Assembly (NCBI GenBank): GCA_949358305.1 | Contig: OX442318.1 | Span: forward strand, 10,026,517 to 10,090,516 | DNA length: 64,000 nt | Direction of reading: 5' to 3' | From: Strigamia acuminata | Lineage: Eukaryota; Arthropoda; Chilopoda; Geophilomorpha; Linotaeniidae | Part shown: positions 1-14,157 of the stretch, in pieces | Layout: the number at the start of each line of letters is the position of its first letter | Numbering within the stretch: the stretch's first letter is position 1 | Position numbers and translations under genes: made by a program | The notes under the pieces: generated by a model | Told to the model about the DNA's origin: nothing | What the model saw: only the letters and a program-made list of their open reading frames with translations | Database searches by the model: none

Positions 1-1089
1 CAATAGAAATGTTACAATAAGTGGCAACCATACAATACAGATGTGTTTATGTTGATCTCCAGGCTTTAGTCTTTAGTTTTACGTAAACACATAGCTGGTA
101 AATTACATTTTAATTAAAAATTAATAAATTACAACATTGTAAAGTGCAATATAACAGCTCAGTAGTAAACAGACGATGTGTTTTTTTGTCGCTGAATGAA
201 CAACTATTCGCCGGTTGTTACGAAATTCTAAACACACAAACCCATCGTTATTGTGAACAGTTCCAGCATATTGAAATTTATCTATTCCTAAGATTTGTGC
301 TTACTTTTTAATTCGTGTGTCAAAATTGATCAAGAACCAAATTTTCTCATCCGATGGTTCCAACCTCATTTCGAAAGATATAACAGTGCAGAAAAAATGC
401 AAACGGTGCATATTTTCAGATGAAACATACTACATTTTACAAGAACAGGAACATCCCACTTTTTACCTAACGCCATGACTTCCTTCTTGATGTATGTTCG
501 ACAGAATGCAATCAGACAAAGGAAAAAAGTTGCATTCTAACACTCCATTGATACAATTTCGCCGTGAAATGATGGAATGCAGATTTTTCCCAACGAATAG
601 CTACATTCTGCTCCATAATGTATATTTTGTTACTGCGTTGCAAAAATGGAGCGAAAGCAAGGATGAAATCTGGTGGGAATTCCTATTGGTGTAATCCTTT
701 GTCTTGACAAATTGGCAGTGGCATTTTCAGTGGAGGAAAGAAAGAAAGACAAAGAAAAAAAGTCTGTATGTATATAGGAATGATGAATGTTGCCAAGATT
801 TCTTTAAAAATGGATGCATTTCAATTCTTTACATGTTCGCTAAGAGCCATCGTGATTAGGTCCCTACTGTCTCTTCTATGGGAATGAATACCTGTTTTAA
901 AGGATTTTTCAATGAGTCAATGTTGACAAAACACGGTGGAAAAAAATGTGTTTCCATCTTTCCAACATATCTAGACATCGATTGGTTGGAGACTGAAAGG
1001 TAACGTTATTAGAAGCTCCTCAAACGGAATACATCGAGGTTGTATGTTCTATAAAACCGGAAGTTTGCATTCAGGTCGGTTTTACCACA

Positions 1090-1880
1090 AACAGACACTA
1101 AACTGTACAAAAACTGAAACTGAAACTAAAAGTGAACTGGAACTAGAACTGAAACTGAAACTAAAAGTGAACGGGAACTAAAACTAAAACTAAAAGTGAA
1201 CTGGAACTAAAATTGAAACTGGAACTAAAAGTGAACTGGAACTAAAATTGAAACTGGAACTAAAAGTGAACTAGAACTAAAACTGAAACTAAAATTGAAG
1301 CTGATGAAACTAAAACTGAAACTGAAATTGTAACTGATGGAACTAAAACTGAAACTAAAACTGAAACCGATGGGCCAAGAACTGAAACTGAAACTGAATT
1401 AAAGCTGAACTGAAACTAAAACTGAAAATGAAACTAAAAGTGAACGGGAACTGAAACTGAAACTAAAAGTGAACTGGAACTAAAATTGAAACTGGAACTA
1501 AAATTGAAACTGGAACTAAAAGTGAACTAGAACTAAAACTGAAACTGAAATTGAAGCTGATGAAACTAAAACTCAAACTGAAATTGTAACTGATGGAACT
1601 AAAACTGAAACTGAAATTGAAACCGATGGGCCAAGAACTGAAACTGAAATTGTAACTGATGGAACTAAAACTGAAACTGAAATTGAAACCGATGGGCCAA
1701 GAACTGAAACTGAAATTGTAACTGATGGAACTAAAACTGAAACTGAAATTGAAACCGATGGGCCAAGAACTGAAACTGAAATTGTAACTGATGGAACTAA
1801 AACTGAAACTGAACTGAAACAAAAACTAAAATTGAAACCAAAACTGAAACCTGAAATTGAAACTGAACTGAACTGAAAAA
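1090..1880. repeat. GAAACT-rich minisatellite
   Basis: A tandem array built from AACTGAAACT-type hexamers and decamers. At about 1625-1800 it is organised into a higher-order unit of about 66 bp that contains GATGGGCCAAGAACTG and recurs at least three times. The array is open in two minus-strand frames (1463-1822 and 1573-1929) and gives serine/phenylalanine/valine-rich repeats. These are by-products of a repeat without in-frame stops, not genes. Confidence 0.9.
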
Positions 1881-2272
1881 ATTTTGCGCACAACTGTTTT
1901 TCATCGCTTCGCGCAATTGTGAACAACAATTCGCAGCATTGTGACCCTTTACGATAAGTCCCTACATGAGATCGACCTTACTGGTGCCAAGATAGTCCAT
2001 CTGTTTCGTCTCCCTCATAGCACAGACCCTAGAAACCTCCATTGTGTCGTCTATTACACCGAAACTTACTCTTTCCTCACCAACTCTTACTTCTTTGGCA
2101 TTTTTCTTTTGATCATTTCTGCTTGGCTTTCCCTGCCAACTGGTTTCCCTGGCAACATTGCACCACACTTGGTCACTGAGTCCCACATTACCATTCATGT
2201 CTTTGCCTTCTCTCTCTGTCTGTTCTGCTAAAGTCCACCAGTTTACATGGATCGCATGTTTATCGCACACAG

Positions 2273-2744
2273 TAAGGGGTTTCATTAAATGAGCGATTAG
2301 TTGATTACTTTGATTACTTTGATTAGTCGATTACTTGATGTGTCATGTGACTGGATTCAACCAATCCCGAGAATAATCATTTCATCAAATAAGCAACTAA
2401 GCAACTAATCAAGTAATCACCCCAAACCATGATTTTCTGCTAACTTGGGCCGATTATAAGTGGTCTTTCGACTGAAACCAACATGGCGCTTCAACTACAT
2501 GAGGTCATAATTTAACAAAGTCTGCTCAGTTTAGGTTAAACTGAACACATGAAACAAGTTAGTTAGTTGCAATTATTATTTGTAGAAACAATTGCTACGT
2601 ATTTAGGTTACAATTTAAACAATTCCGCCCATTGGAGCAATAATCACATAATCAGATTTTTGTTGGGCCCTCAATAATTGAGTGATTACGATTATTGCAA
2701 TAATCAACTAATCACAATAATCGCTCATTTAATGAAACCCCTTA
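2273..2744. mobile_element. Family A inverted-repeat element, copy 1
   Basis: About 470 bp bounded by long inverted repeats. The left end reads TAAGGGGTTTCATTAAATG and the right end is its complement. The subterminal arms are rich in GATTA/TAATC words. The middle carries a motif (CAGTTTAGGTTAAACTGAAC) that is itself palindromic. There is no coding capacity, so it is a MITE. Copies 2 and 3 lie at 25788-26276 and 34022-34760. The superfamily is not assigned. Confidence 0.85.
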
Positions 2745-4295
2745 TTATCCCACGAGACATGTTCTTCACACAGAAAAGCAAAAATCAAATTTTTTTCCCT
2801 TTGAGATATTTTATTATTTTCTTTAATGAAATCATTACCATTAATATCACTGACGCAAAAAAAAATTAATAATAATAATTAGTTTTTTTTTTGTTCTCTT
2901 AAAACATGCAGTTGATTATGCAATATGTAATGAAAAGAGAAGGAAACCAAAATACAAAACGAAGACGCTGCTGCTGCTCCAGAAAACTTGTTTAATAAAC
3001 TTGAATTAGAAAAGCTTGCAAAATAAGTGCACTCTTTTCTCGCCTGCCAGTCCCGGGAGGAAGCTGACTTTTAATTGGAAAGACCACATATTGAAAAGTG
3101 TGAGAAAATGTATAAGAGGAAAAATGTGCTTGCCTGATCAATATTTAAAGAAGGGAAAGGAAAAAAAAATAAAGGGGCCAAATAGGAATTGATGGTGATG
3201 AAAATCCCCATTTCTATCAACAAACAATTCCATGAAAAATAGTAATATTAATAATAATAATAAAAAATTAAAAAAAAATTATATTTCCAAAAAATAATCT
3301 CTAATTGACATTTTTTTTCTTTTTTAAATATTTAAATTTAAATTCATAACAAAAAAAAAATTTATCCTCATCGATTCTCGATTTTTCATTCCTCTTTCAA
3401 AATCCACATTAAAAAACTACTTTAAAGAAAAAAGAAGCAAACTTTGTGTACCAAAAGTTGAAAATAACACCTTAGAAAGCAGGCCGGCATACCTTTCACA
3501 TATTTTTTCTATTGTACCATTCCATTTTGATGTTCCATTCTTTCCCTCCCACTTGCAGAAATCCTCCGAGAAACTCAAATCAATATCTGCACACACCAAG
3601 GTGATGCTCCATATGCTCAGTTTCGTAACAAACCATTGATAAATAATAAATCTTGGGATAATTCTTTCTACAAATACCATAATTCCAACTCGACGTTTGG
3701 AATTTTAATGACGCTGCTCAAGTAGACCGCTACAGTGCATACTTAAGCGTTGCTTTAAAGCCCCGTCTTACGGTCGTTGCAAAAGACAATTTCCGATTCT
3801 GATTCAATAAAACTGCAACGTTTATTATGTTTCAACATAACGTCGTCCTAATTATTTTTTGAAAAATAGATTTTTAGAATTGATATGCTTGTTTCTTTTT
3901 TTTTCTTTTTCCTTTTGGTCCTACTTTTTATTAGAAAAGTTAGACTTCGCTTATAGTTCGAACAATAAGACAACACAAAATAAATAGAAAAATCCAATAA
4001 CGGCTTTTGTGACAGTTCACCGTGATGAGACCGGCTGGTCGAGTCTTTCTGACTGTACCCCGCAAATTGGAAGACTTTTGTCACAATAAATAAAATAATT
4101 CACTACTTCCAAAACTGCAAATCTATTTTCTAAATGTAGGACTTTTCAATCTAATTGACCATCTTGACTATTTACCACCACATAGATAAGCATTTCAGAC
4201 ATCAAGAATGCAAATAAAACATTTTATCAACACTAGATGGAGCAAATTCCACAAAAAACCAAAAGTAGGCCTAAGCGTTAAGAAAAATCCGCTGA

Positions 4296-4727
4296 TATAC
4301 TCGAGTTGCACTCAAAAAGGCACCTCACAATGTGTACTCCCATTGGTCGAGCCAGTTTACTGGTGTAGTGATCCGGAAAAGTAGACCCAAACACCAGAAT
4401 TGCATTACAATGTACAGACATTGTAATCGATTGCCTAGGCAACGGCCTAAAAATTCAAACTTCCAGACGATGTAAGCAATAAACACAACAAACATGAGTT
4501 TGACATTTTTTAATGTGTGAAACTTCATTTTAATGATGGAAATGACATTTTTTATTAAATAAAATCCAAATAACATAAACTAAATTAGTCATAACAATCA
4601 CAACAATAAATAAAAAACAAAACTACTTCTCCTAGTAGTAGTATACAGTCTGGAGTTAGTAGTAAACTGGCTCGACCAATGGGAGTACACATTGTGAGGT
4701 GCCTTTTTGAGGCAACTCAAGTATACC
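4296..4727. mobile_element. Family B foldback MITE, copy 1
   Basis: The arms are inverted repeats of more than 50 bp. Left, about 4304-4362, contains CTCCCATTGGTCGAGCCAG; right, about 4661-4717, is the near-perfect complement. Ends are TATACTC-like. The interior keeps ATTGTAATCGATTGCCTAGG, a signature shared with copies at 36072 and 57986. It has no coding capacity. Confidence 0.85.
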
Positions 4728-5823
4728 TCATACTGTTTCCTCAGTTTACACAAACACCAAACACCAAAAACCAAACATAAACTTTGAATGCACTTATTGT
4801 TTCTCCTCCAAAGCTTTGTTGTTGTGCCAACCACGCTGCAGTCATGCATCACCTTGTTAAACATGCAATAACGATTTATTCATTTGTCATTTTCAAGCAC
4901 GTTTAAAATTCTGCTTAACCTATTGCAGTCCTTTACTGTCATGTACTCTAAAAGTTCCAAAGCTCCGTATATCCATAGCAGGCTATAAAACCGAGAGAAA
5001 AAAAACAAAGAAACCAAATAAACACGAGGAAATAAAATAAACCCAAGTACCTAGTTGCATTCTGTCAATGTTTTCCAATAGAAATTGAATTGCAATTGGT
5101 CTTGCTACTTTTACAATGATATACGACTCACACACTTCTGCACTCGCGAAGGGGCCATCGCTACAGCCATGCCCACTCGGGTTATGGCAGCACATCATTT
5201 CGCTTCCAATAGCTATTCAATTTTCAACTTGCAATTGAAAACCTCGTGCAAAAACGTTTTATATATGTCTTGCACGTTTTTTTTTTTTTACTTCTGTATA
5301 TAAAACCTTTTCAAATGTCCATAAATTCAACTTTTTTTCTGTGGCTTGCATTTTCTGGTTTTAGTGGCCCATAGGAAATCATAAGGAGTAGGCAATAAAC
5401 AAAAGCTACTGTGCAAAAATAATTTAATTTAAAAGTCTGTTGTGTGGTTTTCCAAATTATCGGTGTAAATTCTAGACTGGACGATTCAATAAAGCGTCTC
5501 AACAGATTTTTGTGTAGGCTAGAAAACCCTGAACTAGCATTTTCCTGTGGGTCAGCACTGCAATAAGTTGAACACACAAACAAGTGCTGTGTCTTCACAA
5601 GTTGACGCTTAGACTGATGTAACATCGTGTCAAGACGTCTTCTGGCAACATAGATGTCGTTTCAGCAAGTCAAATGTGTTATGAACACAAATTTAGAGAA
5701 AGAAGCACTTTGTTTCTACTCAAAACCAAAGCAAAAACTAATTCTTTCATAAGAAAACACTTGCAAACGAACGGATCAAAATACATTTCGTCTAAACCAC
5801 AATCATCAATTCACAGCTTAGTC

Positions 5824-5920
5824 CAGGGGTCGGCAAGTAATTTTAAGTGGGGTCCGGATACTATTGAAAATTTTTATCGAGGTCCAGAAAAAAAAACTCT
5901 TAATACTTACGAGTTTTAAA
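5824..5920 (+). mobile_element. Possible hAT-like terminal fragment
   Basis: The stretch starts CAGGGGTCGGCAAGTAA, which resembles the CAGGGGTCGGCAA-type ends of many hAT transposons and their MITEs. I saw no matching right-hand end nearby and no transposase, so this is at most a truncated end. The assignment rests on a short motif only. Confidence 0.3.
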
Positions 5921-6780
5921 TTTTTATTTTGACTCATTTAAGTGATTATATAAAACACAATAGGTAGGTATTCTTGAAAATTAATGCGAAAAATTATACC
6001 TGCGGTCTTGATGCCATACTTGCATTACCTTACTTCTACTTCTTCGTTGTTTACTTTGATTTACTTTACTTTACTTCCAAGTGTGAACCCAACTTAAAAC
6101 TCACTGGTTTTAACACTACTTAAGCTTATCACATAGCAAAGACAAAATAACAATAACAATTATCACTTATAATGCTCATTATTTCATCATCCCAAATTCA
6201 TTGTTCCTAACATTCCATCAGGTTGAACTTTTCGGCTTAAAATGTGAGAAACTTATCAGCTTTTGCATTGCAATCTTGATTCATAGCTAAGAAAAGTAGC
6301 AACAAACACCTATTTTATCTATTAATTGCAATCTAAACAAAACTTAACGCCCGTAGTGCGATTTTCAATTTGAATCACTACACACCTATGATTATAATCC
6401 CTTAATTTCAAACTCGACAGTTGAACATTAATTAAAAATTTAATTACAATAGATAAGATTAATCTGTAATCATTCATATTTGGAGAATTATTATTTGGCA
6501 GAAGGCCGAGATGCCAAATTAATTTCCAAAGGTCTAGCTAGCATTGTATGTGACACTCTGGCCAAATCCCATATTTATGAACTCTTTCGCTGCACTTAAC
6601 ATTAGGCCTAATCGCTTTCCACTAACTCCCACTTAGCCATTAATGGCTCCGACAGACAGCGGCGTCGACTTCCCTCTTTCTTCACCCTGCCAGAAAGCTG
6701 ACCCCTTTTCCCCCGCTGATTTCCTACACCATTCGGAAGCATCGCTTTGAAGTAATTGTATTGCCATAAAAAGCAAGAAA

Positions 6781-6808
6781 CGAAAGAAAGAAAGAAAGAA
6801 AGAAAGAA
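6781..6808. repeat. (GAAA)n microsatellite
   Basis: About six consecutive AAAG units. Confidence 0.9.
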
Positions 6809-8995
6809 CGAGAATCTGGGCCTTCCAATTCGTCTTGGTCACAGCTGCATCTTCCCCAATTGCAGTTTATATCCAAAACTGGCCGATGCCATTTCTATTT
6901 GAACAATTTATCCCTCGAAAGAGTATTTGATTCCAACACAAAGAACCATTTCTAGAAAAGTGCAAAATTGCACTTGGTAACAATAAATATCGTATTACCC
7001 AGTTTTAAACGGCATGCCGCTATATAAGGTGCGTCCAAAAAGTCTGTGGAATGACGAAAAATTTGAAAAAAATTAACTTCCAATATTTTGATTTAATTTT
7101 CCTTTTAGGATTACTAAATACACCACTCAAGTAATGTCTGATTAAATTTTCAGACTGATTCAATAATATTTATTCATAATATCAACAATAAATGTAAAAA
7201 CAGGTGTCCGAAAAGTCTGAAGGTTTTATACGGTACGCTTTTGCGTAATTTGGTTTTGGTATTGTAAGACTGCATTCCAATATGTGTGGGGTTTATAGCG
7301 TGAAGAAGGATGCTCAAGTCATGTGATGTGAATGAAGGAAGCAAACACAGATTTGGGTATTTGATCTTTATTAGTTGTTTATTAGCCCTGCTTCGTGAGT
7401 CTTATTCGACAAGCACCCACCAAACATGGTCCAATTGCTTATGGTCAGTGTGATGTGTATATTCAGAAGATACTCGTCTCTACTTAAATCTTGATCATCC
7501 TGTGACCAGCCACACTCACCAGGGTGACCGCTTTGACATGAGTTGCCGCGATACGTTCGCTCAGATTTTAGGCACAATAAATTGGACAAGCCATAAGTAA
7601 CGTCATTTATTTGTTGATGTTATACAATTGTATTTTTGACACTTTACAAGGTCGTGTCCCGTGTCCCCTTAATAAAACATATCAATAAATAAATCAAATC
7701 CAAAAGTACAATTTTTTTGCTTATTTCAGGTTGGCTTCACTGCTTGACCAGAAAAACTAGCAAACAAAATGTACACAAACCTTAAAAAAAGAAATTAAAA
7801 AGCGCGAGTAAAAAATTATTAAAAATTTACAACATTCAGCTTAAATCCACTTTAAAAGCCAAAAGAAATAAAAATTGAAGGAAAAATAAAAAGCTCTTTA
7901 ATCTTAACATTAAACAGACTGTCCATTTCCCTAAAATGCAAAATTATTTAAATTTCGCCCAACTCTCTTTTCTCCAGTCATACATTTAATCAGTATTTAG
8001 CATGCATTGAGTTAAACGCCTCGACATTATCGCCCCTTCCAAATGCCAAAATCATTTCTCTCTTTCTCTCTCTCTCTTCTCCTCCCAACTTGCACGAGAT
8101 AATCGTTGTCTCAACTTGACAGCACTGCAGCGTCTACATTAGCATAGCGCTACAATTGCGCCGAATAGTCGCGAAAAGTGGCCCAAAACACGAGCAGCAA
8201 AGTGATCTTTATGTGCACATTTATGTAAATTCTCTTCGCACACATCTGCTCAACTTCTCATACGATCATTGACTTGTTAATGGTATGTTACGTGATTGTA
8301 TAGATGTGCTGATAGCCATTTGACCGAATATAAATATGCCCTGCCAAGTGCTAATTTTCAAACACTTTTGCAAGTGACGTTTAAGAGATCCCTCGTTTCC
8401 TGTACTTGATGAAAACGCGAGACCAAAACGACATAAAAATGAGATAAAGATCTTTGCATGTCGCTCGAAATTAAATTAGATTTCATTCGTTCTTTTAACG
8501 GCAAGAAAAGATGGGTTATAGAATGACCCAGTCCTTAATGGCCGCCATTGTGCGAGTCGACTTGTTAGCTTAATTGGAAGGCCTCAGTGCTGCAAGAGTC
8601 GTTGGTGTTTCTGTCGCTCCTATATAACAACCACCGACAAAATTACACCGAAAATGGCCGATTACCATGGCAGTCAAAGAGGTGCTTAGCAAGATAACTG
8701 GTTACAAATAGACAGGGCTGTACCCGGCACTAAAACCCCAACAACTGAGCCTTCTACTCCACTGCACCGTCAAAATTAAAAGAATTTGCTCACCTAATCC
8801 CACCCCCAATAAAAAATATATACACATGTTATGTATACAAAACATCTGCCACATGTTTTTCTCAAGAATTTCTAGAATTCGAGTTTGTTGTCGTTGAAAA
8901 AATAAATTAAATTGCGTTCCGCACAAACAATTTAACAAATATGCCGAGGAAATCGATTTTCCTCAATAGCGGATCAAAATACATCGTTGTGTTAC

Positions 8996-9285
8996 CATTA
9001 CCATGAACCAAGGATAACATGGACACATAGTCGCACTGCATTCTGGGATGACAAGAGGTAACAAACATGCTTAGTTGGCAAGCAATGCTGGTTGAAATCA
9101 AGTCTTTTACTGAATTAACAATACACAATTTGATAACAAAGAAAACTTATAATAAAGAAAGCACTTAATCATAACAGCAAAGCATTCTTACAACAATAGC
9201 ACGTGATTGCTGCCTTCCAATCAGCGCACAGAACAACGAATCAATAGGAAATAACACAAATACGTGCCCAAGTTATCCTTGTTAC
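8996..9285. mobile_element. Family C inverted-repeat element, copy 1
   Basis: The left end CCATGAACCAAGGATAACAT and the right end (ACGTGCCCAAGTTATCCTTG) are diverged inverted repeats. The interior contains CGCACTGCATTCTGGGATGA and CACGTGATTGCTGCC, both found again at 15168-15562 and, in the opposite orientation, at 59671-59936. It is non-coding. The right end is more diverged than in the 59.7-kb copy, which suggests an older insertion. Confidence 0.8.
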
Positions 9286-10289
9286 TACGCAGACAAAATA
9301 ACAACAATAAGAACACTAATGCAAATCTAACTAGCCAATAAAATTCCATACATTTTTCCACAACCGACAACCCTAGTGATCACGTGTTTCCAATAAAATC
9401 ATTGGCCGTCTCCCCAACTTGACTTATTGGAAGCAATTTAATTTGCTGAATACAGGAGAGTATCAATTGCAGTCACTTGATTCTTCTTCTCTGTTCACTT
9501 CACTTTAATTTCAATTACCCAGGTCAGTTCACCAGACTTTTGACTCGCATAATGGCAGGTTGGATGCCTCCACCCTCGCCGTACTTGCATGGGACTAATT
9601 AGGTGAACTTTTAATTATTCGTTCGATATTAACGATTCTTCAAACCTGGTGTTTATGTAAGTGGCAGCCGTCTGCAAATGGGGGAATGACCCAGTACCAC
9701 TTTATCGGCTGCACCTTTCCTTCAGTATATAAAGAGAGCAGAATGGGTGGTTCAAAGACAATATTCCAAGGATAGGACTTCATAAACGTTGACAGCGGTG
9801 ATGGATGACACGATCGCATGATACAGTTAATCGTTGTCTTTCAACTCCTAATCTACGGCGCATCGTGGGTGCATCGTGAATAAATCATTCCTTGCGAAAA
9901 TTCATGAACTATAATTCTAGTCAGGTGAAGGTTGAGTTTAAATTTAATTTACAAATGAAATTTGTGAGAGATGTTGACAGGGGTGCAATGACATTTCTGG
10001 TTACGCTGAAGTTTCCAGTGGAATTCATGGCTTTGGTGATTTAGTACATTTGTACATTTGGAGATGAAATTTTTTAATTCTGCTTGGTTGTGGGTAAAAT
10101 TATGGTTTTTAGCTGATTTTGCTTGTAATCGTGGTTTTTGTGATTCTACTTGAATTTAAGGTTTTATATTTTCATTTATTTTTTTCACTTGAATTTGCAG
10201 TGGATTTATGTATGATTTGTTCAATTTTTTTGACAATTTGTGTTGGGTTTCGTGGATTTACATAAGATTTATTGGATTTACTGTGGATT

Positions 10290-10618
10290 TGTGTTAGATT
10301 TCTTGAATCTTCAGTGAGTTTATTTTGAATTTCTTGAAATTTCAGTGAATTTATTTTGAATTTCTTGAAATTTTAGTGAATTTATTTTGAATTTCTTGAA
10401 ATTTCAATGAATTTATTTTGAATTTCTTGAAATTTCAGTGAATTTATTTTGAATTTCTTGAAATTTCAGTGAATTTTTTTGAATTTCTTGAAATTTCAGT
10501 GAATTTTTTTTGAATTTCTTGAAATTTCAGTGAATTTTTTTTGAATTTCTTGAAATTTCAGTGAATTTTTTTTGAATTTCTTGAAATTTCAGTGAATTTA
10601 TTTTGAATTTCGTGGATG
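10290..10618. repeat. About 30-32 bp minisatellite
   Basis: About nine tandem copies of a unit containing TTGAATTTCTTGAAATTTCA. Indels in a T-run change the unit length between copies. Looser, related motifs (GATTTCTTCAATTTGCAG) continue to about 10880. Confidence 0.9.
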
Positions 10619-13600
10619 TATATTAGATTTCTTTCATTTTAAGTCAGTTCGTACAGGATTTCATGGATTTATATAAGATTTCTTCAATTTGCAGTTGATT
10701 TATTCAAGATTTCGTCAGTTTGCAGTGGATTTATATTAAATTTCTTCAATTTGCATTGGATTTCATGGATTTATATAAGATTTCTTCAATTTGCCGTGTA
10801 TTTATTCAAGATTTCGTCAATTTGCAGTGAATTTATATTAAATTTCTTCAATTTGCATTGGATTTCATGAATTTACATTAATTACTTAGAATAACCACCT
10901 CAGATCGCCACAACCATTTATAAAATTCAAAAAACCAATTTCAATTATCTATCATTAATTTACAACAATTTACCCATCTAAAATTCAAATCAAGTCATTT
11001 AAAAAAAACACCACTTTCCGTGCAATGCACACCTAATAAAAATAACAAAAACCGGCGCGATTGAAGTGTTTCACTTCTGAAGCTTCCTTATTAATTAAGG
11101 AAACTGTGTGAAGCTAGCAACACGAGAACCTGTTGGCTAAACCCTCCCACGTGTCGGTTCACCCATTCCTTTATGCATGTATCTCTCCAACTTTATTTCA
11201 CGTCCTTTAAACTTATTCATTATTATTCAACGGTCGAAACTTCAGTTTAAGCCCTTCAAAACTTAACCCCGTCTGATTTCATTAATAAACAAACAATTCC
11301 TATCTCTATGCAGCAAATACTAATACTAAGGCGCTCTTAAAATGTCACCTAAGATTAACTTTAAACCCAACCCAACCGCAAACCTCGCTTCATTAATCAT
11401 GAAAATCTGCAATATTTGTGTTTTAGGTGTGTTTTAACCAAAAAAACAAACAAACACAAACACCACAAGCCACTGGTTTAAATATACCAAGTCATTCCTA
11501 CAACCTGCTTCGTGCTGACTCAGCATGAACTTAACCATTTCCTGCACGTATTTCTTCGTGTATTTGTCAACAGTTGACTCGAAAATTGGCAATAAGCTTT
11601 ACGCAGTGCATTAGTGGAGGGTGTTTGAGAGTATAGCTCAAAAGTATATCGACCATTGGTTTATTTGGCTTCATTTAGTTTTGACATGAACTTGCTGTGA
11701 AATCACAATTTCTTCTATCTTTAGGTTTGGTTAAAAATGTAAATAAAATAACAATGGCGGAGACCTTCTTCTTGAGTTTTTTTTAAAAAGCACTGGTTTG
11801 TTTTATTTCAAAAGACTAGAGAACAAAAAGAAGGGGGGGAAGGGTAGATAGCGCTCTTCTATTGGTGAGCAAAGGACACGTGACCCTAATTAGTGACGAT
11901 ATATGGAATTTGGGGTGGGAAGGTAAGGGATACAATCACTAAATAAGTTTAAGAAAATAAATGAGAATTTAACGAACAATTTAGAGATAAATGAACACAA
12001 TACAAAAATAAGAAAATACAAAAATAAGCAAATACAAAAATGGCACTGCGGTAAAACCACTCGGTTTTCACACTTGGGTAGTTATACCTTTGACTTTTCT
12101 TAGTACTACAGCACTGGGCACCAAAAATAGCCGTAAACAATCACCAGAAACAAGAAAAACAGAAGCCTCGACTACACTCCAAAAATATAGGTGTTAAAAG
12201 GTGTAAGATAACTCTTTTATTTTGACTCGAAACCAGGTCCATCAATTTCATAGGCCGGAATCTGGTGCACTAGTCTATTTTGGCATATAATAAATATGAG
12301 CACAAAGTATTCCTTACATTATTTATTTAATATATTACTTATGGAAGTCATAGTGTGAATAGTCCAACAGCAATCACATTTTGGATGTGTATACATATTG
12401 GATATTTAGATTGAATGCAATATAAATCATCTATTTTAATGTGTACATCTTCTAAATTGATAATAAAGGTGTGTTTTAGAACATTAATGGCGTTACACAA
12501 TTAAAGTACAAATAAACAAGTAGTTTTAATACCAAAGGGCTTTCGATCATTGAAAGACCGTTGGTGATGCTTGCAGATGAAGCATCAACCGGCAAAAGAA
12601 AATACCGGTACCATAGATGCATTCAATCTTCAAAAGATGAATTCTCTTCTCCTTAAATCACTGAAAGAAGTGAATTGAAATTGTGAGTAATTTCATATTT
12701 TGACACTAGGTGAAACAAGTGATAAATTTGATGTCGACTTCCCACAGATACAAGTATGATGTAAAAAACGTCATATCCTGTTTGGAGAAGTCATTTCCGA
12801 CAAACAAGTCAATTCGTCTTTCGAAGACCGCAAACACTGAATCCGTTCTAAAACTTTTCTACCAATTTGTTGTCCCCCAAGATGGATGTTGCCCAAATCC
12901 TTCTTATTTAACCCTAGTTTTCCTAATTGATGTTTATGCATATTATGCAGAAAGAAAATAATAATTGGATCAAGTAAATTGAAAATCGATGAATGAAAGC
13001 TGACGTGTGTGGGGAGTGGATGGTGGAGGGGATAATTAATTTCTTAATGAAGAATTGGCCTCATAAATCTTGAAAACCTCCATGTAGCCAACGCAGAAAT
13101 ATGAAATGTTCGAGTGGGTCGAGCCTCGAGAGTGGAGGGAAAAATGAGCAGCCAGAGCATAATCTATGGGGAAACGATATTATCACGGTGATTAATGACA
13201 GCCAATTTGTTTACTGACCAATTGGACATTTTGCAAATGAATCCAGATGGGAAATGCGGCGCGCACTCTTAAGAATGCGAGCTACTAATTAATTGCACCT
13301 GTCTTACACCTTGATGGTTCATTACGGTTAGTTTGAGGCAATTTTTTCCCTCCCTCAGCTAAGGGTCTTTGCTTCTCCCTCGTGTACGTCGAGATGAAGA
13401 AAGAGCACCAAGCAAATGTGGTTGTCAGTCGGCGATGCTATTGGGTGTGTTCTGCAGCAAAACTGGGATCATGGGAGCAATTGGGAGCGAGTCAGGGGCA
13501 TTTCTATCGCTTTTATAACGCCTATCCTTCTCGTTTAATTGGGTCACTTTGCACCATTGTGGCAGGTATGGGTACTTTTTCTTGTTTCGCTTTCCTCTCC

Positions 13601-13882
13601 TCTGCCTGTGCCAACAAGGAAAAACAAAAAATTGAGAGTCGTTTGCTGCTTAGGATAAGGAAGCTGGAAATTGACATTTTGACATTTACTACGTTTACAT
13701 TCCAGATAATGTCAGGCGGTTCTCCATTATTCTGACATTTCTCCAGTCCGTATTAAACATCAACTTCTCGAATTACCATTGTCCATGTGCTGATTCCCGA
13801 TCTCCCTTTTCCTGATTCACTAATTAGTTTACACCACCAGGGATGGATTAATTTATCTTGGTAAATGCAGATTTTTATCTTT

Positions 13883-14157
13883 GTGAAAAAAAATTAACAA
13901 ATAAAAATGTACAAATAAATTAAAAATAAGAAAATAGTTTTTTTTTTTTTAAAAAAATGTCCATTGCATTTTGCCACTGATGGCGCCACATAATATATAG
14001 CCGCACTGTATTCTGGGATGACAACAGGTAACAAACATGCTTAGTTGGCAAGCAATGCGTGTGCTGGTTGAAATCAAGTCTTTTACTGAATTAACAATAC
14101 ACAATTTGATAACAAAGAAAACTTATAATAAAGAAAGCACTTAATTATAACAGCAAC
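13883..14157. repeat. Family C partial copy 2, part of a local duplication
   Basis: The stretch from about 14000 matches the inner part of family C (ATTCTGGGATGACAACAGG, ATGCTTAGTTGGCAAGCAAT). The flanking 100 bp (TTAACAAATA... ATGTCCATTGCA, GCGCCACATAATATATAGCC) also matches the sequence before copy 3 at 15168. The shared block is therefore longer than the transposon and looks like a local duplication rather than two insertions. Neither terminal inverted repeat is complete. Confidence 0.75.

Noticed and set aside
7029-7225. GTCCAAAAAGTCTG and GTCCGAAAAGTCTG as mariner-type ends
   Set aside because: The two motifs are in direct, not inverted, orientation, and no transposase or TA-flanked boundaries were seen.
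13382-13735. 117-codon open frame as a possible gene
   Set aside because: Starts with GTG, has no recognisable domain, no splice context, and such lengths occur by chance in a 64-kb window.
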